Positions 52,325-63,258 of a DNA stretch of 64,000 nt are shown piece after piece. The DNA is taken from the NCBI RefSeq assembly GCF_033807575.1, contig NC_084726.1, positions 11,966,001 through 12,030,000 on the forward strand, given 5' to 3'. The DNA is from Cydia pomonella (lineage: Eukaryota; Arthropoda; Insecta; Lepidoptera; Tortricidae). The notes below the pieces were generated by a model. The model made no database searches. It was given only the letters and a program-made list of their open reading frames with translations, and had not been told where the DNA came from. A program made the position numbers and the translations under genes. The first letter of the stretch is position 1. Each line of letters begins with the position of its first letter.

Positions 52325-52445
52325 ATTAATTATTTATTTAATCTTTATTGCACAATACATGAAGGTACAAATGGCGGACTTAATGTCTTAAGGCATTCTC
52401 TACCAGTCAACCAATGGGTTAAACCAGAAAGATTAAGTAGGTGCA
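52325..52445 (-). mobile_element. LINE 3' UTR scrap
   Basis: TTTATTTAATCTTTATTGCA, GGTACAAATGGCGGACTTAA and GGCATTCTCTACCAGTCAAC match the copies at 44585 and 14030. Confidence 0.7.
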
Positions 52446-52657
52446 GTGTCTTTTAAAGTAATTGAATTTGTAACCGAGACTATATATGAATATAAACTAT
52501 ATATTGATAAACTTACACATATACTTAATACAAATAAACATACATATATTAATACAAGTGTGAATCATTAAGTTGATGAAGAAGAAAGTTTGTCAAGAAA
52601 ATACTTTCGCAACATGCGCTTGAATCATTATTACCAATGATCCTAATATTTCATTTT

Positions 52658-52926
52658 AAAATAAATAAATAAATATTATAGGACATTATTACACAAATTG
52701 ACTAAGTCCCACAGTAAGCTCAATAAGGCTTGTTTTGAGGGTACTTAGACAACGATATATATAATATATAAATATTAATAAATACTTAAATACATAGAAA
52801 ACACCCATGACTCAGGAACAAATATCCATGCTCATCACACGTATAAATGCCCTTACCACAGGATTTGAACCCGGGACCATCAGCTTCGTAGGCAGGGTCA
52901 CTACCCACTAGGCCGAACCGGTCGTC
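52658..52926 (-). mobile_element. tRNA-derived SINE, full length, reverse
   Basis: The best-preserved copy in the window. Reverse complement: GACGACCGGTTCGGCCTAGT head (A box), CTGCCTACGAAGCTGATGG, GGGTTCAAATCC B box, the standard body, GGACTTAGTCAATTTGTGTA and an AATATTTATTTATTTATT tail. Confidence 0.93.
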
Positions 52927-53214
52927 AAAGCAACAAATATGAAAATACAGTTACAGCCTCTCAAAAGCCATTTTGAGTAAGCTATATTTTGCCGAGAGAC
53001 CGAAAATACCTATCCCCGTAGACCTAATACGTCAATTAGACTATTTATTACGAGAAAATGCGCTCTGCTGGGTATTCGGGATCTGATAGCTGTCAGCGCG
53101 TTGAGAATTTAATAAATAGATATATCGCTTTGATTATATTGAGTTTCTAATTTAAGGTTGGGTTGATGTGACGAATATTTGATTCGATTTTATGCCGAAC
53201 GAACGTAATAGGCC

Positions 53215-53382
53215 AATTAAAACATCCACTGATATCAAATCGATATCAGCGGCGATCTCTTTATCATTTGTCACCATACCTGTCACGTTCTAACAAATAT
53301 GTAAGCGCGAAAGTGACGGGCACAGTGACAAGTGATAAAAATGGAACCATAATGCCACCGATGGTCGCATTTTTATCACTTG
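53215..53382 (+). mobile_element. MITE family C, left part of a split copy
   Basis: CTCTTTATCATTTGTCACC, TACCTGTCACGTTCTAACAA, AGTGACAAGTGATAAAAATG and GATGGTCGCATTTTTATCAC lead to ACTTG, where a 6.6 kb insertion begins. The element resumes at 60015 after a second ACTTG. Confidence 0.75.
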
Positions 53383-53616
53383 TATTAGATGTCTCACTAA
53401 AATACTGAATTAGTTTACAATAGTTTATTTATCTTTGAGTTTTTACAATTAAAACAATACAAATCCTTCCTTCAATCGCTTGAGTTTTTTCCTCTCAGTC
53501 GTAATCTAACTGTCAATGTCACATTTTACCAAAACCGCGGCAAAACTATCTGTCACTTGTCAAACACTTGACAGAATAAAACTAAAAGATCGTTCGAGAT
53601 ATCCTTAATATCTAAT
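53383..53616. repeat. Left terminal direct repeat of the LTR-like unit
   Basis: 234 bases beginning TATTAGATGTCTCACTAAAA. It contains an AATAAAAC near its right edge that could serve polyadenylation, and a CCGCGG palindrome. It matches 59781-60014 at 233 of 234 positions by eye. Confidence 0.9.
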
Positions 53617-53699
53617 ATTCGGCCAACCTGATAATCTAGAAGTTTGTCCTCAAACTCAATCTAGCAGGTACTGAACAGTATAAAACCTTATTTTTCAAT

Positions 53700-54850
53700 G
53701 AACCACACGAGTATACATAAGTTCATACATTAGTCTCTAATGTGCCATCATGAATTTGTTTAATTAACCTTATTTACGCAAAATTTTGTAACATTTCACC
53801 CTTCAATACACTGGTCTCTAATATGCGGCCGTGTATATCCCCTTTGTCAATCCAAAACATTAACAATATCCACCTGAGATGGCATTTCACTCCACACCAC
53901 ACCAGTCACTAATGCGGCTGTATGAACCTGATCACTCAGTCTAAAACATCAACAATATTCATCTGAGGTGACATTTTCCATTTCACTCCGCACCACTCAA
54001 GTCACTAGAGTAGCCGTGTGAACCTGGTCACTCAGTCTAAAACATCAACAATATTCATCTGAGGTGACATTTCCATTTCACTCCGCACCACACTAGTCAC
54101 TAGTGCAGCCGTGTGAACCTGATCACTCAATCTAAAACATCAACAATATTCATCTGAGGTGACATTTCCATTTCACTCCGCACAACACTAGTCGCTAGTG
54201 CAGTCGTGTGAACCTGGTCACTCAGTCTAAAACATCAACAATATTCACCTAATGTGACATTTCATTCTAAACCACATTAGTCTCTACCGTAACCATGAGC
54301 CTGGTCACCCAGTCTACAACATTAACAATATTCACCTGGTGTGACATTTCACTCTAAACCACATTAGTCTCTAGTGTAGCCGTGGACTTGGTCACTCAGT
54401 CTGCAACATTAACAATATTCACCTGCTGCGACATTTTATTCTAAACCACAGTAATCTCTAGTGTAGCCGTGACCCTGGTCACTCAGTCTACAACATTCAC
54501 AATATTCACCTGGTGCGACATTTTATTCTAAACCACAGTAATCTCTAGTGTAGCCGTGACCCTGGTCACTCAGTCTACAACATTAACAATATTCACCTGG
54601 TGCGACATTTTATTCTAAACCACAGTAATCTCTAGTGTAGCTGTGACCCTGGTCACTCAGTCTACAACATTAACAATATTCACCTGGTGCGACATTTTAT
54701 TCTAAGCCACAGTAATCTCTAGAGTAGCCGTGAACCTGGTCACTCAGCCTACAACATTAACGATATTCTCTTGATGTGACATTTAAATCCAAACCGCACC
54801 AGTCTTTAGTGTGACGGGTGAACCGGTTCACTCAGTCTATCCATATTTAC
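53700..54850 (+). repeat. Tandem array of 87-92 bp, about 12-13 units
   Basis: The unit contains GGTCACTCAGTCTACAACAT, TAACAATATTCACCTGGTG, CGACATTTTATTCTAAACCA and CAGTAATCTCTAGTGTAGCC GTGA. Spacing is exactly 87 in the last units (ACCCTGGTC at 54477 and 54564) and a little longer at the left, where units carry ACTCCGCACCACAC and are more diverged. Homogenisation is strongest at the right. Confidence 0.92.
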
Positions 54851-55589
54851 CAACAAATAACAGCAAAAAAGGCAACACTAAATCTTTTCATACTTGAATG
54901 TCTTTTGACAACAATAAACATGACGTTTTCATAAACTAAAATCATTTTCTTTGACTTTCATTTTCTTTACTAAGTACATCAAGTTTCTTAGGTTAGGTGG
55001 AATGGCCTTCTTTTCAGGCATACAATTATATTTTCACTAACTATTCTCACTATCGGTTACTTTGTTCAGATCAATCAACATATCATATTGTATCATCTAA
55101 AAGTCAAAAAAATATTTTGAATAATCTGCTAAACCTGAATCATCAACATATCAATCATCATAATGCTATACTTTAAATTTGCATGACTGTATACAATCTA
55201 TAACCTGGACATTTTTGCATTTTCCTTGTGTCGGTCTTATGCCCTATTATTTTGTTAACTGCCCTATTTCCACCTGTAATTCTATAAATATCTGAATTTT
55301 GTGTACCTACTTTATACATTTATTTATTTCATTTTCAATACAAACTTACAGTGTACACCAAATCGCTTATATGAGAACAATTACATAAAAAAAAAGTCAA
55401 AGTATGTTACAGGTTTAAACATATCTATAAACATAGCTATATACATTCTACATATATTTCCATAAGTCATGAGGTTCAGTAAATAGGGCAAATACAGCAT
55501 CTGCTTCAATAGTGCAGTCATCAATACATCATTCAGTTACGGATCGACCTAATATATATATAACAGGAAACAGGTCTACCTTAGGCACA

Positions 55590-56010
55590 TAATCTACCAT
55601 ATCACGACGTTGGCAATGGCGGCAATGCTCATCTCACAGTTATGGTCACGCCAGTAGTGATCTGACCATCTGCGACATCGAACATAGGACTGCGCTCGAG
55701 CAATCCCCACAATCGGTTATCAGTTCAGCCTTCAGAAGAAAAGCCCTCGCCCCCGAATGTCAGCAAGCAGCACCGCAGAACCTCTGCGCCTCGTGCGCCT
55801 TCCAAAACGCATCAGGGGTCTCGTGACGTAGCCGATTTATGCTCAGCGGCTCCAATTGCTCCGACGGCCGTGCACCGCTCCGGCGTCCAGTCTCGCACAG
55901 CCGTTTAGCGGTACAGACTCGTACCGCCATTCAGACGAGACTCGCACTGTCGCTCAGACGTGCAGACTCTTGCCAGTACATTCTGCAATCATAACTCAGG
56001 ACAATATCTG
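55590..56010. other. CpG-rich patch inside the LTR-like unit
   Basis: This stretch is markedly richer in G+C and CpG than its surroundings. On the - strand a frame from about 55890 reads INRLRHETPDAFWKAHEAQR before a stop, and continues in the same frame through further stops. I cannot assign it to any family. It could be captured host sequence, a decayed retroelement gene, or a leader or promoter region. Confidence 0.45.
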
Positions 56011-56144
56011 TGTTCGGCTTAACATAGCATGTTTCATTCAACATTTGAAATTACGGTTGAACTATCTTTGCTTACTAAATATTTTCTAATAATTTATCAA
56101 AATACTTTTTACTAAATGTTTGATCAAAACGAATTACTTAAATA

Positions 56145-56185
56145 TGAACTGAGGAGGCCTGTGCCCAGCAGTGGGACATTATCTT
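56145..56185 (+). mobile_element. Scrap of LINE C-terminus (EAxAQQWD type)
   Basis: GAGGAGGCCTGTGCCCAGCA GTGGGACAT matches the last part of 31857-31985. Confidence 0.55.
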
Positions 56186-56865
56186 GTAAAAATGATAATG
56201 GCTTGAATTTCATTGACATGCATCAAAATGCAAACTTACAAAACAAGACACAAAGTCTCATATTAAAAATAGGTTTTATATTAGTTAAATTATGTCAATA
56301 AATATGTGATCAAAATATTGACTTAAATTGTAGATCCAATACTGTATGAGCTATAGCAAGCTATCTTAGTCACAATAGTAATTACCGGCAATGTAACCCA
56401 TTTCTCCATTGTAAAAATGATAATGGCTTCAATTTCATTGACTGCATTAAAATGCAAACTTACAAGACAAGTCACAAACTCTCATATTAAAAATAGGTCT
56501 TATATTAGTTAAATAATGTCAATAAACATATGATCAAAATTTTGACTTAAGTTGTAGATCCAATACTGTATGAGCTATAGCAAGCTATCTTAGTCACAAT
56601 AGTAATTACCGGCAATGTAACCCATTTCTCCATTGTAAAAATGATAATGGCTTCAATTTCATTGACTGCATTAAAATGCAAACTTACAAGACAAGTCACA
56701 AACTCTCATATTAAAAATAGGTCTTGTATTAATTAAATAATGTCAATAAACATATGATCAAAATTTTGACTTAAGTTGTAGATCCAATACTGTATGAGCT
56801 ATAGCAAGCTATCTTAGTTACAATAGTAATTATCGGCAATGTAACCCATTTCTCCATTAAGTCAT
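56183..56865 (+). repeat. Three tandem units of about 225 bp
   Basis: TTGTAAAAATGATAATGGCTT recurs at about 56183, 56409 and 56633. Each unit continues with TTCATTGAC, AATGCAAACTTACAA, TCATATTAAAAATAGGT, GTAGATCCAATACTGTATGA and CAATGTAACCCATTTCTCCA. Units two and three are almost identical and unit one is more diverged. Confidence 0.93.
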
Positions 56866-59780
56866 TGTACTAGAGTCGGCATCTCTAACAAAATGTTTCC
56901 ACACCTCAATGAAGTGTCGGCACTTCATTAGGTTTAGTACGACTCCGACTACAGGCGTGATACACGCATGTGACAAAAAAAAGTTATTTTTTTTTTAAAT
57001 AAACTGAAAATGCCTTTGTGCGTTATGAAAATGCATTCTAATAATATCAAGAAACGTAATTAAAGCAATATAATAAAGATTCAATGCGAAAAGCTCTTGT
57101 TTTAAGCTCATTTAGATTATTTTCAAACGTCACTTTAAACACTCACGGTGGTACGCCATTTTCTGTGGCGCATAAATTACATCTCGCAGATGTAATACAT
57201 AGGTACTAATGATTACTTACCTTATTCTTTGCAAAATAATAATTATATACCTACACCAATAATGATATATTACTCTTTATCTCGTAATTTTTTTTGTAGT
57301 TTCTTCTCTTCTCATATTTAAAGAGTATATTATGCTATAAGTGCGATTTGATCAAAATTGCTACGAGTACGAGAGTCAAATAGAAAGTTCAAAGCTTTAT
57401 GACTATTTTTATAAATCTTAATGTCGTCCGTATCACATACGTAAAACAATTTAAATACACTTATAAGGAAATACAATACATTTTATCTAGATTCTTTACA
57501 ATGCATAGGTAGACAGAAAATGAACAGTTGTCATAACAGTTTCGCCTCTGGCTAGCTACACAGCTATCCTTATTCTTTAGCTTAGTGACAGATGTCAAAC
57601 GCCGAAAATGGCGGACACAATTTGTTCTCGATAGCCTGTCTAGTATATTTATGTCAATGCATTTCTCACAAACAAAAAAAAAAAAAAAAAATTATGATTA
57701 TGATCTTTTAATGTTAATTCTCCATACAGAATGTTATATACCAATAATTTATTTTATTTTAACTCTTGTAATTAAAAATATGTCTTGTACCACTTATTAT
57801 TATAAGTATTTTATTTATACACTAGCAGTTTTTGAAGCGGATGCATGTATATCACAGCACTTGTGTTTATCTAGTGCCAATAATTTATTACCATTTCATG
57901 ACATTGTCAGATTTCAACAAATTTGCTTGCATGAAACTTTCAAATACTTCAACTTGTTGAAACAAGGAACATGTGTGGAGTATACTTAACTTTTGTTATA
58001 GCAGCAAATACAGCATCCCCTTAACTTTTGACATAATACCTGCAGTCATCTCTCACCGCAGATTGCTTTTACTGTAAAGAATCCCTTGCACCATCCAGTT
58101 CGGGGAGGACACCCATCACGCACTTGCAGTACCCATTTGTGAAGACATTTGGAGATTCTAACAACACACAACATGCAACATGTTACATCTCACTCCACAT
58201 TATCACTCGTCATGTAGATAAATACAGTGGAATCCATTTATTAGTCAACCGCTTACTATGACATAATTATTGTGTGAAAGTTTGAATATAAAATTCCTTG
58301 TAACAAAATCGCATAAGATGACTTGGCTTAAAGTGACAATTCGCTTAGTATGACCTATTTATCCTATTTTTATCAAATCATGGCTGACACATTCACTGGT
58401 TTTTATGGCAGTCCCCACACTTTCTACGCGAGGATGCTTGGTGCATGCTTGGCGTCTAAGTTGTTTAGTTTTGATTCTAATTGACAAGTTGATAATTGGT
58501 ACAAAATTAATAAAAGTCATCTCTCATAAAGGAATTTGAGATTAATTAAGACAACATAAACAACAACTAGGTTTTATATGACATCCACTTAGTATGACAT
58601 ATTTGTCACGATCGATTGATGTCATTATATGCAGATTCTACTGTAAAATTATTGCACTGTAAGTTAACTCTGTAATATGAATCTTGAAATATTATTCTTC
58701 TTGTAGCAAGGCATTCAGTAACATTCTTTGGTTGCACTCAAGTAATTAGTATGAGTAAGTAGGTCTTCATGACTAACCAAGACTTAGTCGATATCTCTTA
58801 ATATCGACACAATTTGCATTCCACAACAAAATATTATTATGAATAATAATTCTATATGCATAGATATATAAATATGTGTGTCCTGATTGACTGATTCATT
58901 AACACAGAGCCGAAAGAACTAAAACTAATAATTAATAAATGGCCACTTTTACAAGTATCATAACTAAGAATTAGACAACAGGCCTAATTCTTATTTACTC
59001 ATCACTGAATTAACTACCTCTGATAATACAGTCAACATCAAGAATTCATGTGTAAAAGAATTTCATACTTTTTTCTTTTTTACTGCACATGTTACTACAA
59101 CCATACCATTTGGACAACACAGGCCTTTAGTGGCTATGCTGGCTTGATATATTTCATTTGAAACATGTTAACAAATATTAATTATTCAGTTAACATAACA
59201 ATTTTGATCTGTCGGAAACATACCTCAAAGCGACTAATCTTGTCTATATGTCTGGCAGTAATACTCACATGTCATTATTTAAACCAATACTTACTTGTAA
59301 ATTATGTGAATGCCAATGAAACATTCTATAATTTGACCTTACCTCACTTCATCTTGTGATTATATATTTTTATACCTCCAAACCTTTTACACACGGCCAT
59401 AGTGCATATTTGAGTGCAATAATTCTTCAACAATTAGGCCTTTGTGGGTATGCCAACCCCCATCTTGTTCACCCTGCAATTTCATCTTAGAATTCTAACA
59501 TGAAGCTTTACTCAATATTAAATAACCAAACTTTCGTATCTTTCTTTGCATGTTTTAAGGTTAGCATATGAGCATTGTTGTTCACATGGGTATATGCCAT
59601 TATAGCTATGATTTCATGCTGTAAAATGTTTTCATATATGTAATACTCAGGATTCAAGATTTGTTAGACACTATAGCACTCAGTTTGCTCTGTCAACATG
59701 AACTCTGAACATGATGGCCTGTCCCAGTTTTCCTTTTTTTTTTGTTCTTTGATATTTCTTCAGTTCTTTGCCACTTCCGA
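56866..59780. other. Interior of the LTR-like unit, no recognised coding or repeats
   Basis: AT-rich sequence. A 134-codon frame on the + strand at 57585-57989 begins beside GCCGAAAATGGCGGACACAA (another YY1-like ATGGCGG). It contains a lysine run from an A tract and hydrophobic leucine/isoleucine-rich stretches but no known domain. I do not call it as a gene. Confidence 0.4.
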
Positions 59781-60014
59781 TATTAGATGTCTCACTAAAA
59801 TACTGAATTAGTTTACAATAGTTTATTTATCTTTGAGTTTTTACTATTAAAACAATACAAATCCTTCCTTCAATCGCTTGAGTTTTTTCCTCTCAGTCGT
59901 AATCTAACTGTCAATGTCACATTTTACCAAAACCGCGGCAAAACTATCTGTCACTTGTCAAACACTTGACAGAATAAAACTAAAAGATCGTTCGAGATAT
60001 CCTTAATATCTAAT
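59781..60014. repeat. Right terminal direct repeat of the LTR-like unit
   Basis: Same 234-base sequence as 53383-53616, with one difference (TTTTTACTATT versus TTTTTACAATT). Confidence 0.9.
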
Positions 60015-60236
60015 ACTTGTCATGTCATGCGTCACTTTCACACTTACATAAGTTAGAACGTGACAGGTATGGTGACAGATGATAAAAAACCGACCATCTT
60101 AGTCCTACAGTAGGGCTAAGATGGTCGGCTCTTTTTCATTTGTCAGCATGCCTGTCACTTTCTAACAAGTATGTAAGTGCGAATGTGAAGGGCATAGTGA
60201 CAAGCGATAAAAATGGAACCATGCTGCCACTGCAGA
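60015..60236 (+). mobile_element. MITE family C, right part of the split copy and an adjoining second copy
   Basis: It resumes with ACTTGTCATGTCATGCGTCA and runs through AACGTGACAGGTATGGTGAC to GATAAAAAACCGACCATCTT. A hairpin (CCGACCATCTTAG / CTAAGATGGTCGG) joins it to a second family C sequence, GTCAGCATGCCTGTCACTTT to AAATGGAACCATGCTGCC. Confidence 0.75.
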
Positions 60237-60237
60237 A

Positions 60238-60395
60238 CGATATTGGAATTATATCAGATAGCTGTCATTCGTGCGTTCATTTCACTCAGACTTAAGAACT
60301 AGAACAGCACAGGCACAACACAAGTATTAGTGCGAGCGAGAAGCCGTCGCGAATGACAAATATCATTTCAATATATTCTAATATTGGTTTTATAT
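60238..60395. mobile_element. MITE with TATTGGAATTATATCAG ends
   Basis: CGATATTGGAATTATATCAG ATAGCTGTCATTCG pairs imperfectly with CGCGAATGACAAATATCATT TCAATATA. The interior contains GCGAGCGAGAAG and GGCACAACACAAG. Confidence 0.65.
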
Positions 60396-61134
60396 CAGTG
60401 CATGTTCAAATTGGCCTGAATGACATGTATACTTGATTTTATATATAAATTTATTTATTAACAAAAAAAAAATTAAAATATATATTTTTTTTTAAATTTT
60501 AGATGTGCTTTATCATATTTATATCACACATTTGGAAGCCCGTGTTGCTAAGCCTACTTGAATTAAGTGTTTTGAATTTTGCTTTGTACAAATAACATTG
60601 CAATATTGCTAAAATCCTGGGTATTTATAGACAAATATTTTGATGATATTAATGTGTCCCACGAACTGTGCGCAATCATTCTCTTTTTGGTTTTGCCTTT
60701 TGTGACCGACTTGAGATATTTTTGAAGGGTGTACTTCGTTATTGCTTCCACCAAAATACCTAGTTACCGTTTCGGTGTTAACATCGACATAGTTTTAGTT
60801 ATTTTGACTTACTGCGAAAACCTTGTTCAATTCTAAAATATTTTTCCGTAAAAACCTACGCTAGTTACCCTACTATAATACTCGTATGTACTATTAACAT
60901 GCCCGTGCAGATTTCCCCAAAGATTCACGGGAAGAAACAGAACTGCTTAGTTTATACATTCTTTACTAGCGACATCTGTGGAGAGTTATGTGGACGTTGA
61001 AATGTTCGTCGCGTTAGTTTTTCAGTGTGTTCGTATATTTAGGAAGTGTTGTTAATGTTTTTTTATTGTTCAAGACTAGATAGTGGGTACAATTAGAGGA
61101 CTAAATTAATTTATTATCATATTTTATTTTAATT

Positions 61135-61300
61135 TATTGTTCATAAAAATGAGTACAACAGGCGGAATTAATGCCACTATAGGCATTATCTACCACTCAA
61201 CCATAGGGCGAAACAGAAAAGCGTCAAGGTGGTGGTTGGAAAAGGCTTAAGGCATTCTCTATCTGATAACTAATAGGCTAAACCAGAGGGATTAAGTAGA
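61135..61300 (-). mobile_element. LINE 3' UTR scrap, diverged
   Basis: ACAACAGGCGGAATTAATGC, GGCATTATCTACCACTCAAC and a second AAGGCATTCTCTATCTGATA resemble two overlapping remnants of the 44585-type UTR. Confidence 0.5.
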
Positions 61301-61445
61301 ATTGATTAATATTGAGTTATATTGATGAACTTAGACATATTATACAAATACGTCAAAAGTTGGTTTTTTAAACCAAACCATCATTTAATTGATGTTAAAG
61401 GCCAATGATGATATTGATGAACTTAGACATATTATACAAATACGT

Positions 61446-61577
61446 CAAAAGATTTAATTTGTAACCCATTTCGTACCTTATCACACTGACAAACAACATG
61501 AAAGTCGCTAGAGTCCTCAGACTATGGCCACTGTGACTGTGACAAGGTACGAAATGGGTCACAAATTAAATCTTTTA
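61446..61577. mobile_element. MITE with AAAAGATTTAATTTGTAACC ends
   Basis: AAAAGATTTAATTTGTAACC CATTTCGTACCTT pairs almost perfectly with AAGGTACGAAATGGGTCACA AATTAAATCTTTT. Just before it, GATATTGATGAACTTAGACA and its continuation are directly repeated (about 61317 and 61411). Confidence 0.9.
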
Positions 61578-61750
61578 CGTTACTGTGTCGAACATTAAAG
61601 GGCCATATGTACTGTAAAACGTTGTACGATACATGTGCGAATAGGCAATTCGCAACTCGTGTCGATTTAAAACACTCCCTGCGGTCGTGTTTTAATTTAT
61701 CGCCACTCGTTTCGAGTTCCCTATTTTTCGCACTTGTAATGTACTATTAA
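61577..61750 (-). repeat. Dispersed repeat B, reverse copy
   Basis: CATATGTACTGTAAAACGTT GTACGATACATGTGCGAATA, ATTTATCGCCACTCGTTTCG and TTCGCACTTGTAATGTACTA are the reverse-strand counterparts of 3940-4165. Confidence 0.65.
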
Positions 61751-61829
61751 CGTGCCTTATTGTGTTAAGCTATTTAGGAAGGTATTTTAATGTAGATATT
61801 TTTGTAATATGCAGAGAATGTTGTGTGTG

Positions 61830-61871
61830 TACTAACTTTTATTGTATGTTTATTTTTTGTTACAGGTAAGT
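61830..61871 (+). promoter_or_regulatory. Predicted recursive splice site (zero-length exon) in the receptor intron
   Basis: A consensus branch point TACTAAC (61830-61836) is followed by a pyrimidine-rich tract TTTATTGTATGTTTATTTTT and TGTTACAG, with the AG at 61864-61865. This is followed without any intervening base by the donor GTAAGT (61866-61871). Juxtaposed acceptor and donor, (Y)nNCAG|GTAAGT, is the known ratchet-point consensus of long insect introns. It lies on the receptor's strand more than 51 kb inside the intron that begins at 9923. A second donor GATC|GTGAGT about 22 bases on could define a regulatory exon. Confidence 0.75.
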
Positions 61872-62089
61872 CAACTTTATCAAAGATCGTGAGTGTGTAT
61901 GTCAGTAAAGGAATATATATGAGGAACATCTTAAATATAATATGCAATCATATAATTATTATAATGACAATTTTGCCATAATAAGTTTGTATTGCATGTA
62001 GCATTCGTTTCTCTGAATTATTAATATTTATTTGTCAAAATACGTTACAAAGTCAATAACAGAATTTTAAGCTTAAAAACTGGATAAGT

Positions 62090-62308
62090 GCGAGTCGGAC
62101 TCGCCCACCGAGGGTTCCGTATTTTTTAGTATTTGTTGTTATAGCGGCAAGAGAAATACATCACCTGTGAAAATTTCAACTGTTTAGCTATCACGGTTCA
62201 TGAGATACAGCCTGGTGACAGACGGACGGACGGACGGACGGACGGACAGCGGAGTCTTAGTAATAGGGTCTCGTTTTACCCTTTGTGTACGGAACCCTAA
62301 AAACGGAC
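62090..62308 (-). repeat. (GTCY)n-bearing repeat, reverse
   Basis: AAGTGCGAGTCGGACTCGCC CACCGAGGGTTCCG, ATCACGGTTCATGAGATACA GCCTGGTGACAG, a GACGGACGGACGGACGGACG run at 62219-62247, and TTTACCCTTTGTGTACGGAA CCCTAAAAA. It is a complete short form in reverse orientation. Confidence 0.92.
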
Positions 62309-62529
62309 AAACGCTCAAATAAGTGTCATTCACTTATCAATGAAATTATAAAACTAAATAATAAAAAGCTATAAAAACTAATAAAATACCATAAATGTTA
62401 CTCTAAGCAAAAACGTCAGACTCGCAACTAGAACTCCAAAACATCATTAACCTTTTTAGTCCCCAAACAACAGAGGAAACTTCAAAACGAAACAACGCAG
62501 ATCCGTCATAGGCAGAGAGCTGGCCTTGT

Positions 62530-62692
62530 AAAATAAATAAATATTATAGGATATTATTACACAAATTGAATAACTTCCACAGTAAGCTGAATAAGACAAC
62601 GACATCGAAATATATAGAAAACACCCATGCTAACAAATACTCGTCATAATCACACAAATAAATGCCCGTACCGGGATTTAAACCCGGGACCA
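62530..62692 (-). mobile_element. tRNA-derived SINE, reverse, with internal deletion
   Basis: Reverse complement: GGTCCCGGGTTTAAATCCCG G (B box), GGGCATTTATTTGTG, a shortened body, and the tail with AATATTTATTTATTTT. The A-box head is missing. Confidence 0.8.
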
Positions 62693-62710
62693 TCTATAAA
62701 AACGTGTTTA

Positions 62711-63012
62711 TAATAAAAGTTAATTTCAGACTTTTAGCCCATAATACATTAAGACATACGTAATTGTATTATGCATGTAATCAACAAAATGACATACACT
62801 GTAACTGTGCCAATAGTTTCTAGAGGCTACCCCCAAATAAAAATAAAAACTTTTTAGTTAATAATAAAAGTTAATTTCAGACTTTTAGCCCATAATACAT
62901 TAAGACATACGTAATTGTATTATGCATGTAATCAACAAAATGACATACATTGTAACTGTGCCAATAGTTTCTAGAGGCTACCCCCAAATAAAAATAAAAA
63001 CTTTTTAGTTAA
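62711..63012 (+). repeat. Two 151-bp tandem units, nearly identical
   Basis: TAATAAAAGTTAATTTCAGA starts at 62711 and 62862. Each unit runs through CATTAAGACATACGTAATTG, GTAATCAACAAAATGACATA and GGCTACCCCCAAATAAAAAT to TTTTTAGTTAA. I see a single base difference near the CA(C/T)TGTAACTG. Confidence 0.95.
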
Positions 63013-63135
63013 TTTTAGGTTCAGTTAATTTTTAGTTAATTACAGGAGTGTTCAAAAAAAGGAAAAAAAAAAACAAAAAAAAAAAATTTTTTTTGCTGTA
63101 TCAGGTGCAATCAAGGCTTGAACTCGTTTTTTTAA

Positions 63136-63258
63136 CACATTGAGTACCGGGAACCCGCTCGGCAGGTTCTCTGTTGTTACTCGCTTTCCTCTACAAAGCG
63201 GAAATACGCTGGGATCGGCTACGAGCGTAGCGCTACATAAACGTTGGTAGTGAATGTG
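63136..63258. mobile_element. TTAA MITE, second copy (123 bp)
   Basis: CACATTGAGTACCGGGAACC CGCTCGGCAGG and the right end TAGTGAATGTG correspond to 15186-15331. TTAA flanks both sides (63132-63135 and 63259-63262). The left end is slightly diverged (GAGTAC for CACTGC). Confidence 0.85.

Larger units (their letters stand above)
53383..60014. mobile_element. LTR-retrotransposon-like unit without genes (6,632 bp)
   Basis: Two 234-bp direct repeats (53383-53616 and 59781-60014) are identical except for one base. The unit is flanked by a 5-bp duplication ACTTG (53378-53382 and 60015-60019), and both flanks are halves of one MITE (family C), so the whole segment arrived as one insertion. A 5-bp duplication with terminal direct repeats is the LTR-element pattern. 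The repeats begin TATTAGAT and end ATCTAAT rather than TG...CA. No gag, protease, reverse transcriptase or integrase motif is visible in the 6.2 kb interior, and no clear primer-binding site or polypurine tract. It best fits a LARD-type derivative moved by another element's enzymes. The near-identity of the repeats implies recent insertion. Confidence 0.8.

Noticed and set aside
57585..57989. A 134-codon + strand frame, the longest in the LTR-like unit
   Set aside because: Low-complexity composition with a lysine run from an A tract, no recognisable domain, and it lies in the interior of a mobile unit. Not enough for a gene call.
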